The notes under the pieces: generated by a model | Databases searched by the model: none | Seen by the model: only the letters and a program-made list of their open reading frames with translations | What the model was told of the DNA's origin: nothing | Assembly (NCBI RefSeq): GCF_000718305.1 | Contig: NZ_JOFQ01000002.1 | Coordinates: 124,001-188,000 of the forward strand | Reading direction: 5' to 3' | Source of the DNA: Streptomyces niger | GTDB lineage: Bacteria; Actinomycetota; Actinomycetes; Streptomycetales; Streptomycetaceae | DNA: 64,000 bases | Part shown: in pieces, positions 17,482-27,574 of the stretch | Numbering within the stretch: the stretch's first letter is position 1 | Layout of the letters: every line of letters starts with the position of its first letter | Program-made: the position numbers and the translations under genes

Positions 17482-19131
17482 CTACGCGCCCTCGTCCGCC
17501 AGGAGTTCGTGGGCGTCCACGATGCGGTACGCGTAGCCCTGCTCGGCCAGGAAGCGCTGGCGGTGGGCCGCGAAGTCCTGGTCGATGGTGTCGCGCGCGA
17601 CGACCGAGTAGAAGCGCGCCTCGTGGCCGTCCGCCTTCGGGCGGAGCACTCGGCCGAGGCGCTGCGCCTCCTCCTGGCGGGAGCCGAACGTGCCCGAGAC
17701 CTGGATCGCGACCGTCGCCTCGGGCAGGTCGATCGAGAAGTTCGCGACCTTGGAGACGACCAGCACGGACAGCTCGCCCTCGCGGAACGCGTTGAAGAGC
17801 TTCTCGCGCTGCGCGTTGCTGGTGTCGCCCTTGATGACCGGCGCGTCCAGGTGCTCGCCCAGCTCGTCCAGCTGGTCGATGTACTGCCCGATCACCAGCG
17901 TCTGCTCGCCCGCGTGCCGCCGGACCAGCGCCTCGGTGACCTTCTGCTTGGACGCGGTGGTCGCGCAGAAGCGGTACTTCTCGTCGCTCTCCGCCGTGGC
18001 GTACGCCAGCCGCTCGGAGTCGGTCAGGTTGACCCGGACCTCGACGCAGTCGGCCGGCGCGATGTAGCCCTGCGCCTCGATCTCCTTCCACGGCGCGTCG
18101 AACCGCTTCGGGCCGATGAGCGAGAAGACGTCGGACTCGCGGCCGTCCTCGCGTACGAGGGTGGCCGTCAGGCCGAGGCGGCGCCGCGCCTGGAGGTCGG
18201 CGGTGAACTTGAAGACCGGCGCGGGCAGCAGGTGCACCTCGTCGTAGACGACCAGGCCCCAGTCCCGGGAGTCGAACAGCTCCAGGTGCGGGTAGACGCC
18301 CTTCCGCTTGGTCGTCAGCACCTGGTACGTCGCGATGGTGACCGGCCGGATCTCCTTTTTCGTACCGCTGTACTCGCCGATCTCGTCCTCGGTCAGGGAC
18401 GTGCGCTTGACCAGCTCGTGCTTCCACTGGCGCGCGGACACCGTGTTCGTCACCAGGATCAGCGTGGTGGCCTTGGCCTCGGCCATCGCGCCCGCGCCGA
18501 CCAGGGTCTTGCCCGCGCCGCACGGCAGGACGACGACGCCGGAGCCGCCGTGCCAGAAGTTCTCCACGGCCTGCTGCTGGTACGGGCGCAGCGACCAGCC
18601 GTCCTCCGCCAGCTCGATCGGGTGCGCCTCGCCGTCCACGTAGCCGGCCAGGTCCTCGGCCGGCCAGCCCAGCTTGAGCAGCGTCTGCTTGATCTGGCCG
18701 CGCTCGGAGGGGTGCACCGCGACCGTGTCCGGGTCGATCCGGGCGCCGACCAGCGGCTGCACCTTCTTCGACCGCAGGATCTCCTCCAGCACCGGGCGGT
18801 CGGTGGTGGTGAGCACCAGGCCGTGCGTGGGGTGCTTGGAGAGCGTGAGGCGGCCGTACCGGGACATCGTCTCGGCGATGTCGACGAGCAGCGCGTGCGG
18901 GACCGGGTAGCGGGAGTACGCCACCAGCGCGTCCACGACCTGCTCCGCGTCGTGGCCGGCGGCCCGCGCGTTCCACAGGCCCAGCGGCGTCACCCGGTAG
19001 GTGTGGATGTGCTCCGGGGCGCGCTCCAGCTCCGCGAAGGGGGCGATGGCCTGCCGGCACGCGTCCGCCTGCTCGTGGTCCACCTCCAGCAGCAGCGTCT
19101 TGTCGCTCTGGACGATGAGGGGTCCGTTCAC
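17482..19131 (-). CDS. DNA repair helicase XPB
   Basis: A 549-residue superfamily-2 helicase of the bacterial XPB type. An N-terminal damage-recognition-like domain spans about 1-170; Walker A is CGAGKT at 204-209; the box II is DEVH at 297-300; motif VI is QRLGRVLRP near 485. Archaeal-like and actinobacterial XPBs unwind DNA 3' to 5' and are thought to serve nucleotide excision repair. The ATG at 19131 gives a standard N-terminus. The next gene upstream on the same strand is a large protein with the XPB/Ssl2 helicase-associated domain, a conserved pairing in actinomycetes; a 360-base repeat-bearing gap separates them. Confidence 0.95.
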   Translation of the reverse strand: MNGPLIVQSDKTLLLEVDHEQADACRQAIAPFAELERAPEHIHTYRVTPLGLWNARAAGHDAEQVVDALVAYSRYPVPHALLVDIAETMSRYGRLTLSKHPTHGLVLTTTDRPVLEEILRSKKVQPLVGARIDPDTVAVHPSERGQIKQTLLKLGWPAEDLAGYVDGEAHPIELAEDGWSLRPYQQQAVENFWHGGSGVVVLPCGAGKTLVGAGAMAEAKATTLILVTNTVSARQWKHELVKRTSLTEDEIGEYSGTKKEIRPVTIATYQVLTTKRKGVYPHLELFDSRDWGLVVYDEVHLLPAPVFKFTADLQARRRLGLTATLVREDGRESDVFSLIGPKRFDAPWKEIEAQGYIAPADCVEVRVNLTDSERLAYATAESDEKYRFCATTASKQKVTEALVRRHAGEQTLVIGQYIDQLDELGEHLDAPVIKGDTSNAQREKLFNAFREGELSVLVVSKVANFSIDLPEATVAIQVSGTFGSRQEEAQRLGRVLRPKADGHEARFYSVVARDTIDQDFAAHRQRFLAEQGYAYRIVDAHELLADEGA

Positions 19132-19296
19132 GCGCCTCGCCTTTCGCTTCGCCTGCGCCCGCCGCCGTCACCGGAAGGCCCGCCGTCCGTACGTACGGCA
19201 AACGTCCAGTGTGCCGCATCCGTGCCGAAGCGGGCGGCGGGCCTGGAGTGCGGGCGTGCGGGCGCGCGCCCCTGCAGCCGGATGCGCGCGCCCCGA

Positions 19297-19492
19297 CAGC
19301 TCAGATACGCGTCTCGGATGCGCGCCTCGGGTACGCCTCTCAGGAGGTACGCCTCTCGGGTACGCGTTTCAGATGCGGGCATCGGGCACGCCTCTCAGAT
19401 ACGCGTCTCCGGTACGTGCCTCTAGTACGCGCGCACCCATGATCGTTACGCGTCTCCGGTACGTGTCTCAAGTACGCGCGCACCCGTGATCG
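19297..19492. repeat. Degenerate 13-16-base repeat tract
   Basis: About ten variants of GTACGC(C/G)TCTCGG follow one another, and the last part is two 47-base copies (19400-19446 and 19447-19493) that differ at only four positions. The tract fills most of the gap between the helicase-associated gene and xpb on the minus strand. The rest of the gap (19132-19296) shows no gene and no clear promoter. Confidence 0.8.
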
Positions 19493-22075
19493 TCACGAAG
19501 CCGCGTCGTCGGCGAGTTCGGCGACGCCGGTGATGCGGTGCAGGGCGTACGTGCGGACCTCGTCGGCGGTGTGGTCGTACGCGGTCACGAAGCCGCCCTC
19601 GACCCGGACCGGTGCGATGACGCGCTGGCTGGCGGCGCCGTCGGCGTTGACGTAGCCGATCCACAGCGCCGAGTTGGTCAGCGCGGCGGCCTGCACGGTG
19701 GCGAGCGTCTCGGCGGACGTCGTGCGCGGCAGCCGGCCCGGCGCGGGCGCTGCGGCCGGCGTGCCCGGCTTGCGCTCGGCGGTGGCCGCGAGGTCGCCCG
19801 CGCGGATGGCCCGTACGGCGGCCGCCAGCAGCGTGTCGTCCGGGGGCGGCGGGCCGTCGGGGACCGGGGCCGGGGCGGTACGCGGCGGGGTGCGGTACGC
19901 GTCCGCGCGGGCGATCACCACATCCCCCTCGGCGGACTCGGCGGCCGGCGCGTACCCCATCGCGCGCAGCCCTTCCAGGAGCGCGTCCGGCGCGGCCTGG
20001 GCGGCCAGCACGGTCGGTGCGAGGCGGCGCAGCCGCAGCCCGTCGGCGCGCCGGTCGGCCAGGATCTCGTTCAGCAGCGCGTCGTCGTCGCAGCGCACGT
20101 AGGCGGAGGCGGCGCCCACTCGCAACTGCCCGTGTCTGCGAGCCACGTCGTCGATCAGGTACGCGAGCGGCTGCGGCACCGGCGTACGGGAGTGGGCCGT
20201 GAGGAAGGCCTGGATGTCGGCCGCGGAACGGCCGGCGTCCAGGGCGCGGCGTACGGAGCCGGGCGTGAAGCGGTAGACCGTTGCGCCGCCCTTGGACTCC
20301 ACGTCGGCCAGGACGTCGAGGGCGTCGGCGAGCGGGCGCTCCAGGGGGCCGGGCGCGACGGCGGTCAGGTCGGCCTGGAGAAGGACGTGGTCCAGGGGGG
20401 TGGGCAGCAGCGGCGCGAGGGCGGTGGCGGCGGCCCGGCTCGCCTCTTCGGGGGCTGCGTCCGGGCCCGCCTCCAGGAGCGCGCGGGTGTGGCCCGCGAG
20501 GGCGCCGCGACCGGTGAGGCCGAGGAGTTCGGCTTCATGGAGGGACCACAGGGCGATGCGGGAGCGGAGGTCCTGCGGGGCTGCGTGCGCCGCGTTCTGG
20601 GCCGTGTTGTGGGCGGTGTGGGCGGTGTGGGCGGTGTGGGCGTTGTGGTCGGCGGCGTGGCCGTTCTCGGGGGCGGTGCCGGGGGCGGCCTGGGCGGCGC
20701 CGCGCAGCGGCCGTTCCCACCGCAGGCGGGCCAGTACGGCGTCCTGCGGGACGGCGGTGCCGGGCGGGACGCTGCCGAGGAGCGCGAGGACGCGGCGGCG
20801 TACGTCCGGGGCCGGGGAGCGGTCCAGGTGCGGGCCGAGCGCGGCGAGGGTGCGGCCCTTGGCGTCGGCGGTGCCGACCAGGCCCGCCGTGCGGGTCGCG
20901 GCCAGCCAGGCGGTGACGAGCCGGACCCAGCGCTCCTCGGCGGGCAGCTGCCGCCAGTCCTCGGCGGCGGGCGTCGGTGCGTACCGCTCGTCGGCCTCGC
21001 CGTCGGAGGCCACCAGGCCGGCCGCGTACGCCAGTTCAAGCCAGAACGCGGCCGTGTGCACGCCGGTGTCCAGCGCGGTCGCGGTCCGCTTGAGGTCGCG
21101 GACGCTCAGGCCGCCGGCGCGGAGCACGGCGGGGCCGCCGAGATCCCACTCCTTGAGCAGTTCTTCGAGGGTGGCCAGCGCGGTGAACGCCTGGCCGGCG
21201 GCGGTGCGGTCCACCATCTCCGGGTCGCGCGCGGTCGCCGGCGCGAGGGCGGGCGGCTGCGGCTCCGGCGTCCGGTGCGCGCGCCCGGCGCGCAGATGCA
21301 GGGCGGCCTCGCGAGGGAGGACGACGTTGCGCGCGCCTACGGGGAGCAGCACGCCCCGGTCCAGCAGCCAGCGCAGGTGCGGCGCGGGCTGCGCGGTCAC
21401 CGAGCCGTACGGCGGGCCCCAGACCAGCCGGTCCAGGACGGCCAGCGACTCGGCGGGCGCCTCGTCCAGCAGCGCCGACATGGCGGTGCGGTCCTCGAAG
21501 AGCGAGGTCAGCGCGGCGACGGCGGTCACGGGGTCGGGGGTGGCGGGCAGTCCGGCGGTGGCCAGGATCTCCTGGAGGCGGCCGGGGGACATGCCGGCGG
21601 AGGCCTCGGCGACGGTGGGGCCCAGGCCGGTGGGGGAGGGGTGGGTGGCGCTCGGGGCGAGGAGTTCGCGGGCGGTGCGGACCAGCCGGAGACGGTCGTC
21701 GGGGCCCCAGACCAGCGCCTGGGCGCGGAGGGTGGCCAGCGCCTCGGGGAGGCGGTCGGTGACGGCCTCGCGCAGCCCCGGGTCGGTGTCGGCGGCGTCC
21801 GCGTCGCCCGTCATCAGCGCGGCGAGCGTGCCGTACGGGCAGGGGTCGGGGGCGACGGCGAGCGCCTCGGCGGTCTGCAGCGCGAAGGTGTCCAGCCGCT
21901 CCACGGCGCGGACCACGGAGGCCCGGGTGCCGGCCCGGGTGGCCAGCTGGGTCAGGTCGCCGGGGACCGGGTTGAGCAGGTCGGGCCGGGACCGCAGCAG
22001 AGCGGACAGGTCGTCGTCCGGCCGGTTGCGCAACTCCTCGGCCAGCGTGCGGGGGGACGGATTGCTGCCGCTCAT
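19493..22075 (-). CDS. Helicase-associated protein (Helicase_C_3 / XPB partner)
   Basis: An 860-residue protein. The N-terminal part (TLAEELRNRPDDDLSALLRS then a winged-helix-like LTQLATRAG) and the C-terminal 130 residues (RLAPTVLAAQAAPDALLEGL, then SALWIGYVNADGAASQRVIA) match actinobacterial proteins annotated as helicase C-terminal or XPB/Ssl2 N-terminal-like domain proteins. There is no Walker motif, so it is not itself a helicase; it may be a DNA-binding partner of the neighbouring XPB. A histidine-threonine-alanine repeat interrupts the centre. ATG 22075 is preferred; GTG 22084 is also possible. Confidence 0.8.
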   Translation of the reverse strand: MSGSNPSPRTLAEELRNRPDDDLSALLRSRPDLLNPVPGDLTQLATRAGTRASVVRAVERLDTFALQTAEALAVAPDPCPYGTLAALMTGDADAADTDPGLREAVTDRLPEALATLRAQALVWGPDDRLRLVRTARELLAPSATHPSPTGLGPTVAEASAGMSPGRLQEILATAGLPATPDPVTAVAALTSLFEDRTAMSALLDEAPAESLAVLDRLVWGPPYGSVTAQPAPHLRWLLDRGVLLPVGARNVVLPREAALHLRAGRAHRTPEPQPPALAPATARDPEMVDRTAAGQAFTALATLEELLKEWDLGGPAVLRAGGLSVRDLKRTATALDTGVHTAAFWLELAYAAGLVASDGEADERYAPTPAAEDWRQLPAEERWVRLVTAWLAATRTAGLVGTADAKGRTLAALGPHLDRSPAPDVRRRVLALLGSVPPGTAVPQDAVLARLRWERPLRGAAQAAPGTAPENGHAADHNAHTAHTAHTAHNTAQNAAHAAPQDLRSRIALWSLHEAELLGLTGRGALAGHTRALLEAGPDAAPEEASRAAATALAPLLPTPLDHVLLQADLTAVAPGPLERPLADALDVLADVESKGGATVYRFTPGSVRRALDAGRSAADIQAFLTAHSRTPVPQPLAYLIDDVARRHGQLRVGAASAYVRCDDDALLNEILADRRADGLRLRRLAPTVLAAQAAPDALLEGLRAMGYAPAAESAEGDVVIARADAYRTPPRTAPAPVPDGPPPPDDTLLAAAVRAIRAGDLAATAERKPGTPAAAPAPGRLPRTTSAETLATVQAAALTNSALWIGYVNADGAASQRVIAPVRVEGGFVTAYDHTADEVRTYALHRITGVAELADDAAS
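20608..20650. repeat. 9-base microsatellite coding for a His-Thr-Ala repeat
   Basis: Four to five copies of GGCGGTGTG inside the helicase-associated gene, read on the minus strand as repeated His-Thr-Ala. In-frame copy changes are expected; a surface loop is likely. Confidence 0.8.
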
Positions 22076-22245
22076 TCGCCCCACGTTACCGCCTGGCGGC
22101 CGATGATCCGATGGGTGCGCGCCCGGACTCCGTGTCCGTCCCCTGGGGAAAAGCGTGCTCCGTCGCCTGTGGAAAAACGCGGTGGGCGGCGGCCGGAGGG
22201 GTACCGTCGGAGCGGCGGGAATCGGCCTGGCGCAGAGGTGTTTCG

Positions 22246-23358
22246 GTGGGGATCGAGAATGATCAGCTGGTCTACGACTACCTGAGCAGAGTCGGCGACC
22301 TGGCGCAGGGACGGGGGCTGACGGCCCGGCAGCGCATGGAGCTGGTGGCGCGGCTGCGGGCGCGGATAGACACGGGCCGGACGCAGGGCGGCGACGTCAA
22401 ACGGCTGCTGGCCAAGCTCGGTACGCCCGAGGCGTGGGTGGCGGCCGCGGTCAACGGCGAGGAGCCGGTACCCGAGAAGCCGCCCGCCGCCGCGATGGAG
22501 CGGCGGTCGGGCGCGCTGCCCTCGCTGCTCAAGCGGCAGCCGAAGAAGGGCGGCGGGCCGGTGCCGTCGCCGCGCAGCGGAGCGCAGCCGGTGGTACCCC
22601 AGCAGGGCGCCCCGCCGCCGCACCTCGCGGACCTGGACCAGCTCGGCGGCCGGGACGCGGCGCCCGACCGGGAGGCGGCGCCCGAGGAGGAGCCGGACTG
22701 GTGGCGCGTGGGGGCCGAGCCGTTCGGCACGGTCCAGCAGTACGGCCCCGGGGAGACCGTGCCCGGCTTTGTCGGCGGCATCGAGATCGAGGAGATACGG
22801 CGCCCGCCGGAGACCGACGAGGAGGGGTCCGAGGGGGAGGGGTCCGAGAACGCGGCGGCGGTCGGCACGGAGGCCGCGGAAAAGGGCCGGCGCGGGCTGC
22901 CCGGCGTGCTGAAGAAGGCCACGGGCAAGGTGCTGCCCCGGCGGCGGGAGGCGGCTGCCGCGCCGGCCGCCGCGCCCGCGGCCGAAGGTGCCGGCGAGGC
23001 GGTGGCTGCGGCGCCGCGTCCGAAGCCGAGCCCGGTGCTGGTGCTGGCGGTGCTGCTGCTCGCTGCGGGGGCCGCGGTCGGCAGCTGGCTCGCCGCCGCG
23101 CTCGGCTGGGTCGTGGCGTATTCCTCGCGCAAGCTGTCCCGTGCCGAGGCCAAGTTCGCGGCGCTGGGCGTGCCGGGCCTGGTGTGCGCGGCGGTGCTGG
23201 TCTGGCTGTGGGGCCGGTTCGCCGGCAAGTGGGGCGACCCCCTCGGCCAGGACCGGCTCGGTCCGGAGCTGACCGAGGCGCTCCCGGTCGTCGTCCGTGT
23301 CGCGGCCGTCGCCTCCGCGCTGTTCCTGCTGTGGCGGATGCGACGACGGCCGCGGTGA
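22246..23358 (+). CDS. Membrane protein with HAAS-like N-terminus
   Basis: A 370-residue protein with three parts: an N-terminal helical domain (residues 1-70, YDYLSRVGDLAQGRGLTARQ then LLAKLGTPEAWV) resembling HAAS/DUF1700 signalling domains; a long acidic, proline-rich linker (70-255); and three or four C-terminal membrane helices (about 262-365). GTG 22246 follows AGAGG. Function unknown. It starts 170 bases from the divergent helicase-associated gene and is convergent with the siderophore cluster. Confidence 0.75.
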   Translation: MGIENDQLVYDYLSRVGDLAQGRGLTARQRMELVARLRARIDTGRTQGGDVKRLLAKLGTPEAWVAAAVNGEEPVPEKPPAAAMERRSGALPSLLKRQPKKGGGPVPSPRSGAQPVVPQQGAPPPHLADLDQLGGRDAAPDREAAPEEEPDWWRVGAEPFGTVQQYGPGETVPGFVGGIEIEEIRRPPETDEEGSEGEGSENAAAVGTEAAEKGRRGLPGVLKKATGKVLPRRREAAAAPAAAPAAEGAGEAVAAAPRPKPSPVLVLAVLLLAAGAAVGSWLAAALGWVVAYSSRKLSRAEAKFAALGVPGLVCAAVLVWLWGRFAGKWGDPLGQDRLGPELTEALPVVVRVAAVASALFLLWRMRRRPR

Positions 23359-23394
23359 GGGGCCGGGGCCGGAGCCCCGGGCGCGAACCGGTCG

Positions 23395-24417
23395 TTACTC
23401 CGTCAGGTCCCTCTGCAGCTCGTCGAGGATCCTGTCGGCCGCGGTGTAGCCGATGCCCTGGAACCAGAGCTGGTCGGCGACGCGGAAGGCGTGGCCGTTC
23501 TTGACGGCCTTCATGTTCTTCCACAGCGCCCCGCCGGTGACCTGGCTCTCCTTGGACTTCTCCGGGCTGCCGTACGCGGAGTGGAAGACCGCGTCCGCGT
23601 CGGCGCGGGTGATCTGCTCGGGGCCGATCTCGGTCATCAGGCCGTCCTTGGCGTCCTTCACCACGTCGGTGGGGGCGGTGCCGATGTCGTCCAGGATCGT
23701 GCCGAGGTAGCTCCGGCAGCCGTAGATGCGGGTGTCGGCGCCCTCGACGAAGCGGACGACGTTGGTGGTCCGCCCGGCTGCCGCGTCGGCGCCGCCGAGC
23801 GCGTCGGTGACCTCCGCCGCGTGCTTCTCGTACGCGGCGGCCGTCTTCCTCCCTGCTTCGACCTTGCCGAGTGCGTCGGCGTGCGTGGCGAAGTTCTGCT
23901 TCCACGGGTAGCCGGTGGTCTCGGTCAGCACGGTGGGGGCGATCTTCTCCAGCTGTGCGTAGCGCTGCCCGTCGCGGACCTTGCTGGAGAGGATGAGGTC
24001 CGGCTTCAGGGCGGCGATCGCCTCCATGTCGGGCGTGCCGATCGTGCCCACGTCCTCGATCCCGGCGACCTCGCTCTTGGGCAGGTACGCCAGGAAGCCG
24101 GAGGCCACGTCGGCGTGGGTGGCGCCGACCGGCCGTACGCCCAGGGTGAGGGCGGAGTCCAGTTCGGCGGTGTCCAGGACGACGACGCGCTTCGGGTGGG
24201 CGGGGACCCGCACGCCGCCCATGGCGGTGGGCACGGTGTGCGCGCCGTCGGCCGGCTTCGCCCAGGTGGTCTTCGGCTGGGCGGGACAGTCGGCCGCCTT
24301 GAAGGAGCCGCCGCCGTTCTTGGACCCGGTGGCGCCGGTGGCACCACAGGCGGAGAGGGCCACGGCGCCCGCGGCGAGAACGGCGGCGGCGCGGAGGGGG
24401 CCGGGTACGGAGACCAT
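23395..24417 (-). CDS. Iron-siderophore ABC transporter, binding lipoprotein
   Basis: A 340-residue lipoprotein: signal peptide with lipobox LSAC (Cys at residue 24), then a class III (TroA/FepB) fold with PKRVVVLDTAELDSALTLG near residue 77 and TIGTPDMEAIAALKPDLIL near 125. It would capture a ferric siderophore outside the membrane and hand it to the two permeases encoded upstream. Last gene of a four-gene minus-strand cluster, 84 bases after the ATPase. Siderophore identity cannot be told. Confidence 0.92.
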   Translation of the reverse strand: MVSVPGPLRAAAVLAAGAVALSACGATGATGSKNGGGSFKAADCPAQPKTTWAKPADGAHTVPTAMGGVRVPAHPKRVVVLDTAELDSALTLGVRPVGATHADVASGFLAYLPKSEVAGIEDVGTIGTPDMEAIAALKPDLILSSKVRDGQRYAQLEKIAPTVLTETTGYPWKQNFATHADALGKVEAGRKTAAAYEKHAAEVTDALGGADAAAGRTTNVVRFVEGADTRIYGCRSYLGTILDDIGTAPTDVVKDAKDGLMTEIGPEQITRADADAVFHSAYGSPEKSKESQVTGGALWKNMKAVKNGHAFRVADQLWFQGIGYTAADRILDELQRDLTE

Positions 24418-24501
24418 GAGCGGGCCTTTCGGAGGGGGACGGAGGAGAGGCCCCGGAGCCGAGGGGGGCCCGGAGCCGAGGGAGGCTGCGGAGCGGGACG
24501 G

Positions 24502-25326
24502 TCAGCCGTCGGCGGGGGACTGCCAGGGCCGGCCGGGGACGACCAGCGGGGAGCCGGTCACGGGGTCGGGGACGACGACCGAGCCGAGGCCGAAGACGTC
24601 GCGGACCAGCGCGGCGGTGACGGTCTCGGCGGGCGGGCCCTGGGCGACGATCCGCCCGGCCTTCATCGCCACCAGGTGGTCGGCGTAGCGCGCGGCCTGG
24701 TTGAGGTCGTGCAGGACGGCGACGACGGTCCGGCCGCGCTCGTGGTTCAGCTGCCGCACCAGGTCCAGCACCTCGACCTGGTGCGCGATGTCCAGGTAGG
24801 TGGTGGGCTCGTCCAGCAGGAGCAGGTCGGTCTCCTGGGCCAGGGCCAGGGCGATCCAGACGCGCTGCCGCTGGCCGCCGGAGAGCTCGTCCACGGGCCG
24901 GTCGGCGAGGTCGGTGACGTCGGTACGGGCCATCGCCTCGGTGACGGCCCGCTCGTCCGCCGCCGACCACTGCCGCCACCAGTGCTGGTGCGGCTGGCGG
25001 CCGCGCGCGACGAGGTCGGCGACGGTGATCGCCTCGGGCGCGACCGGCGTCTGCGGCAGCAGGCCGACCGACCGGGCGATCTCCTTGGTGGGGAGGCGGG
25101 CGAGGTCCGTACCGTCCAGCAGCACCGCGCCCCGGCGCGGCTTCAGCAGCCGTCCCAGCGCCCGCAGCAGCGTGGACTTGCCGCAGGCGTTCGGCCCGAC
25201 GACGACGGTGACGGCGCCGTGCGGGACGTCCAGGTCCAGCCCGTCGACGACGGTGCGGTCCTCGTAGGCGAGGGTCAGGCCGCGGGCCGTGAGCCTGCTC
25301 GCGGTGCGGTCGCCGGTGGTGGTCAC
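24502..25326 (-). CDS. Iron-siderophore ABC transporter, ATPase
   Basis: A 274-residue FepC/FecE-type ATPase. Walker [10 protein letters not shown] at about 43-51, Q-loop GLLPQTP, signature [17 protein letters not shown], Walker [13 protein letters not shown] and the switch histidine in [12 protein letters not shown] are all intact. GTG 25326 overlaps the permease stop by four bases, so it is translationally coupled. Confidence 0.95.
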   Translation of the reverse strand: MTTTGDRTASRLTARGLTLAYEDRTVVDGLDLDVPHGAVTVVVGPNACGKSTLLRALGRLLKPRRGAVLLDGTDLARLPTKEIARSVGLLPQTPVAPEAITVADLVARGRQPHQHWWRQWSAADERAVTEAMARTDVTDLADRPVDELSGGQRQRVWIALALAQETDLLLLDEPTTYLDIAHQVEVLDLVRQLNHERGRTVVAVLHDLNQAARYADHLVAMKAGRIVAQGPPAETVTAALVRDVFGLGSVVVPDPVTGSPLVVPGRPWQSPADG

Positions 25327-26408
25327 GCGCTTCCTCCCGCGGCACGGCGGCGGCCGCTGTGCCCTCGTACGAGCAGATGGATCAGGTACGGGGCGCCGAT
25401 GGCCGCGGTCAGCACGCCGACCGGCAGCTCGGTCGGCGCGAAGAGCATGCGGGCCGGCAGGTCGCCGAGGACCACCACGCACGCTCCCAGTAGCGCCGAG
25501 CAGAGCAGCGGTATCTGTGCCGTACGGGTCAGCCGGCGGGCGATCTGCGGGGCCAGCAGCGCCACGAAGTCGACCGGTCCCGTGGCGCCGGTGGCCAGCG
25601 CGGCCAGCAGTACGCCGAGGGTGGCCAGGCCGAGCCGGGTGCGGCCCAGCCGTACGCCGAGCGCGGTCGCGGTGTCGTCGTCCATCGAGACGGTGCGCTG
25701 GGCGCGGGCCGCCCACAGGACGCAGGGGACCAGGACGAGCAGCGCCCAGGCGAGCGGCACGGCCTCGGCCCAGCCCCGCCCGTTGAGCGAGCCGACCATC
25801 CAGACCTGGGCCTTCTGCGCCACGAGGTAGTCGCCCTTGGTCAGGAACAGCTGGGTGACCGAGCGGAGGGCGACGGCGAAGCCGATGCCGATGAGGACGA
25901 AGCGGGTGGCGTGCAGCCCGCCGCGCCAGGCGAAGACGTAGACCAGCGCGGCGGCGAGCAGGCCGCCCGCGACGGACAGGTAGGGCAGTACGGCGTACGA
26001 GCCGATGCCGAAGGTCAGCGCGGCCACGGTGCACGCGCTCGCGCCCTGGGTGATGCCGATGATGTCGGGGCTGGCGAGCGGGTTGCGCGCGACGGTCTGG
26101 AGGAGGGCGCCGGCCACGCCGAAGGCCGCGCCGGCCAGCAGCCCGACGCACAGCCGGGGCAGCCGCAGGGCGCCGACCACCAGCCCGTCCGGCGAGGGCC
26201 GCCCCCGCACCACCTGGATCACCTCGCCGGGTGCCACGACGTGCTCGCCGAGCGACAGGTACCCGACGCAGCCCGCGGCCAGCACGAGGGTGAGCAGGGC
26301 GGCGACGAGCGCGGCCCGGCGGTGGATCAGGAAGGCGGCCGGGCCGGCGCGCAGCAGCGCGTAGCCGGCCGGGCGTATCGGGGCCGGTGCGGCGGCGGTC
26401 GTGGTCAT
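25323..26408 (-). CDS. Iron-siderophore ABC transporter, permease 2
   Basis: A 361-residue FecCD-family permease with about nine helices. The family motifs are [37 protein letters not shown] and, near the end, [17 protein letters not shown] (coupling helix). It overlaps permease 1 by four bases (ATGA) and would form a heterodimer with it in the membrane. Confidence 0.95.
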   Translation of the reverse strand: MTTTAAAPAPIRPAGYALLRAGPAAFLIHRRAALVAALLTLVLAAGCVGYLSLGEHVVAPGEVIQVVRGRPSPDGLVVGALRLPRLCVGLLAGAAFGVAGALLQTVARNPLASPDIIGITQGASACTVAALTFGIGSYAVLPYLSVAGGLLAAALVYVFAWRGGLHATRFVLIGIGFAVALRSVTQLFLTKGDYLVAQKAQVWMVGSLNGRGWAEAVPLAWALLVLVPCVLWAARAQRTVSMDDDTATALGVRLGRTRLGLATLGVLLAALATGATGPVDFVALLAPQIARRLTRTAQIPLLCSALLGACVVVLGDLPARMLFAPTELPVGVLTAAIGAPYLIHLLVRGHSGRRRAAGGSA

Positions 26409-27433
26409 GCCGCCACCGCCTTCCGGCGGACCAGTGTGACCAGGAACGGGACGCCGATCAGCGCGGTCAGCACCCCGGCGGGCACCTCGGAGGGCGGGTA
26501 GAGGATTCGGCCCACGGTGTCGGCGACCAGCACCATCACCGGGCCGATCAGCGCGGCCGTCGGCAGCACCCAGCGGTGGTCGCTGCCCACGAGGGCGCGG
26601 GCCAGGTGCGGAGCGGCGAGGCCGACGAAGGCGACCGGGCCGGCCGCCGCGACGCCCGCGCCGGTCAGCAGGGCGGCGCCGAGCCCGCCCACGATCCGTA
26701 CGGTGGCGACCTTCTGGCCCAGCCCCTTCGCGACGTCCTCGCCGAGCGCCAGGGCGTCCAGGCCGCGCGCGACGGCGATCACCAGCACGGCGCCCACCAT
26801 CAGGAACGGCCAGATCCGTAACGCCACGGCGGCGTCCCGGCCGGTCAGCGAGCCGACCTGCCAGAAGCGGAACTCGTCCAGCGCTGCCGCCCTGGTCGTC
26901 AGCACCGCCATGGTGACCGCGACCAGCAGCGCGTTGATCGCGGCGCCGGCCAGCGCGAGCTTGACGGGGGTGGCACCGCCGCGGCCGCGCGCGGCGACGG
27001 CGTACACGAAGACGGCCGCGAGCGCGGCGCCCACGAACGCGACGCCGACGTAGCCGGAGAGCGAGTGCACGCCCGCGAAGGCGATGGCCAGGACCACAGC
27101 GGCCGAGGCGCCCTGGCTGATGCCGAGGACGCCGGGGTCGGCGATCGGATTGCGGGTGAGGCCCTGCATCGCCGTGCCGGCCAGCGCGAGCGCGGCGCCG
27201 ACCAGCAGCCCGACGAGGGTGCGCGGCAGCCGCAGGAAGAGCACGATCTGCGCCGCCTCGGTGTCGCCGCCGTGGAACAGCGCGTCGAGCACCTCGCGGG
27301 GCGCGATCGCGCGGTTGCCCACCGCGAGGGAGAGGGCCACCGCGAGCAGCAGCGCGAGCACCGCTGCGGCGGTCCGGCAGAGGCGGCGTCGGGTGAGAGG
27401 GGCTCGGGGGCTGCCGACCGGGGCGACTGACAT
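26405..27433 (-). CDS. Iron-siderophore ABC transporter, permease 1
   Basis: A 342-residue FecCD-family permease with the motifs [40 protein letters not shown] and [19 protein letters not shown]. First gene of the importer; its ATG at 27433 lies about 80 bases from a candidate iron box, so the four genes are probably repressed by DmdR1 in iron-replete cells. Confidence 0.95.
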   Translation of the reverse strand: MSVAPVGSPRAPLTRRRLCRTAAAVLALLLAVALSLAVGNRAIAPREVLDALFHGGDTEAAQIVLFLRLPRTLVGLLVGAALALAGTAMQGLTRNPIADPGVLGISQGASAAVVLAIAFAGVHSLSGYVGVAFVGAALAAVFVYAVAARGRGGATPVKLALAGAAINALLVAVTMAVLTTRAAALDEFRFWQVGSLTGRDAAVALRIWPFLMVGAVLVIAVARGLDALALGEDVAKGLGQKVATVRIVGGLGAALLTGAGVAAAGPVAFVGLAAPHLARALVGSDHRWVLPTAALIGPVMVLVADTVGRILYPPSEVPAGVLTALIGVPFLVTLVRRKAVAA

Positions 27434-27511
27434 CGGTTCCCTTCCGCGGGAGCCAGTGTGCAGAGGGGTGGTTACACGCGTGGGGGAGGGGAGCGTACGC
27501 CTACGGAGGAT

Positions 27512-27530
27512 GCAGGTAAGGCCACGCTAA
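27512..27530 (-). promoter_or_regulatory. Candidate iron box (DmdR/DtxR site)
   Basis: Read on the minus strand, TTAGCGTGGCCTTACCTGC keeps both outer halves (TTAG and ACCT) of the actinobacterial iron box TTAGGTTAGGCTAACCTAA, 12 of 19 positions by eye. It sits in the divergent region before the siderophore importer. Moderate match only. Confidence 0.5.
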
Positions 27531-27574
27531 GTGTACGGATCGTGGCGCCGAGGGCCAGAGGCACAATGGGTGTC

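Noticed and set aside
19297..19493. Repeat tract considered as a CRISPR array
   Set aside because: Units are degenerate, contiguous and of varying length with no constant-length unique spacers, and no cas gene is nearby.
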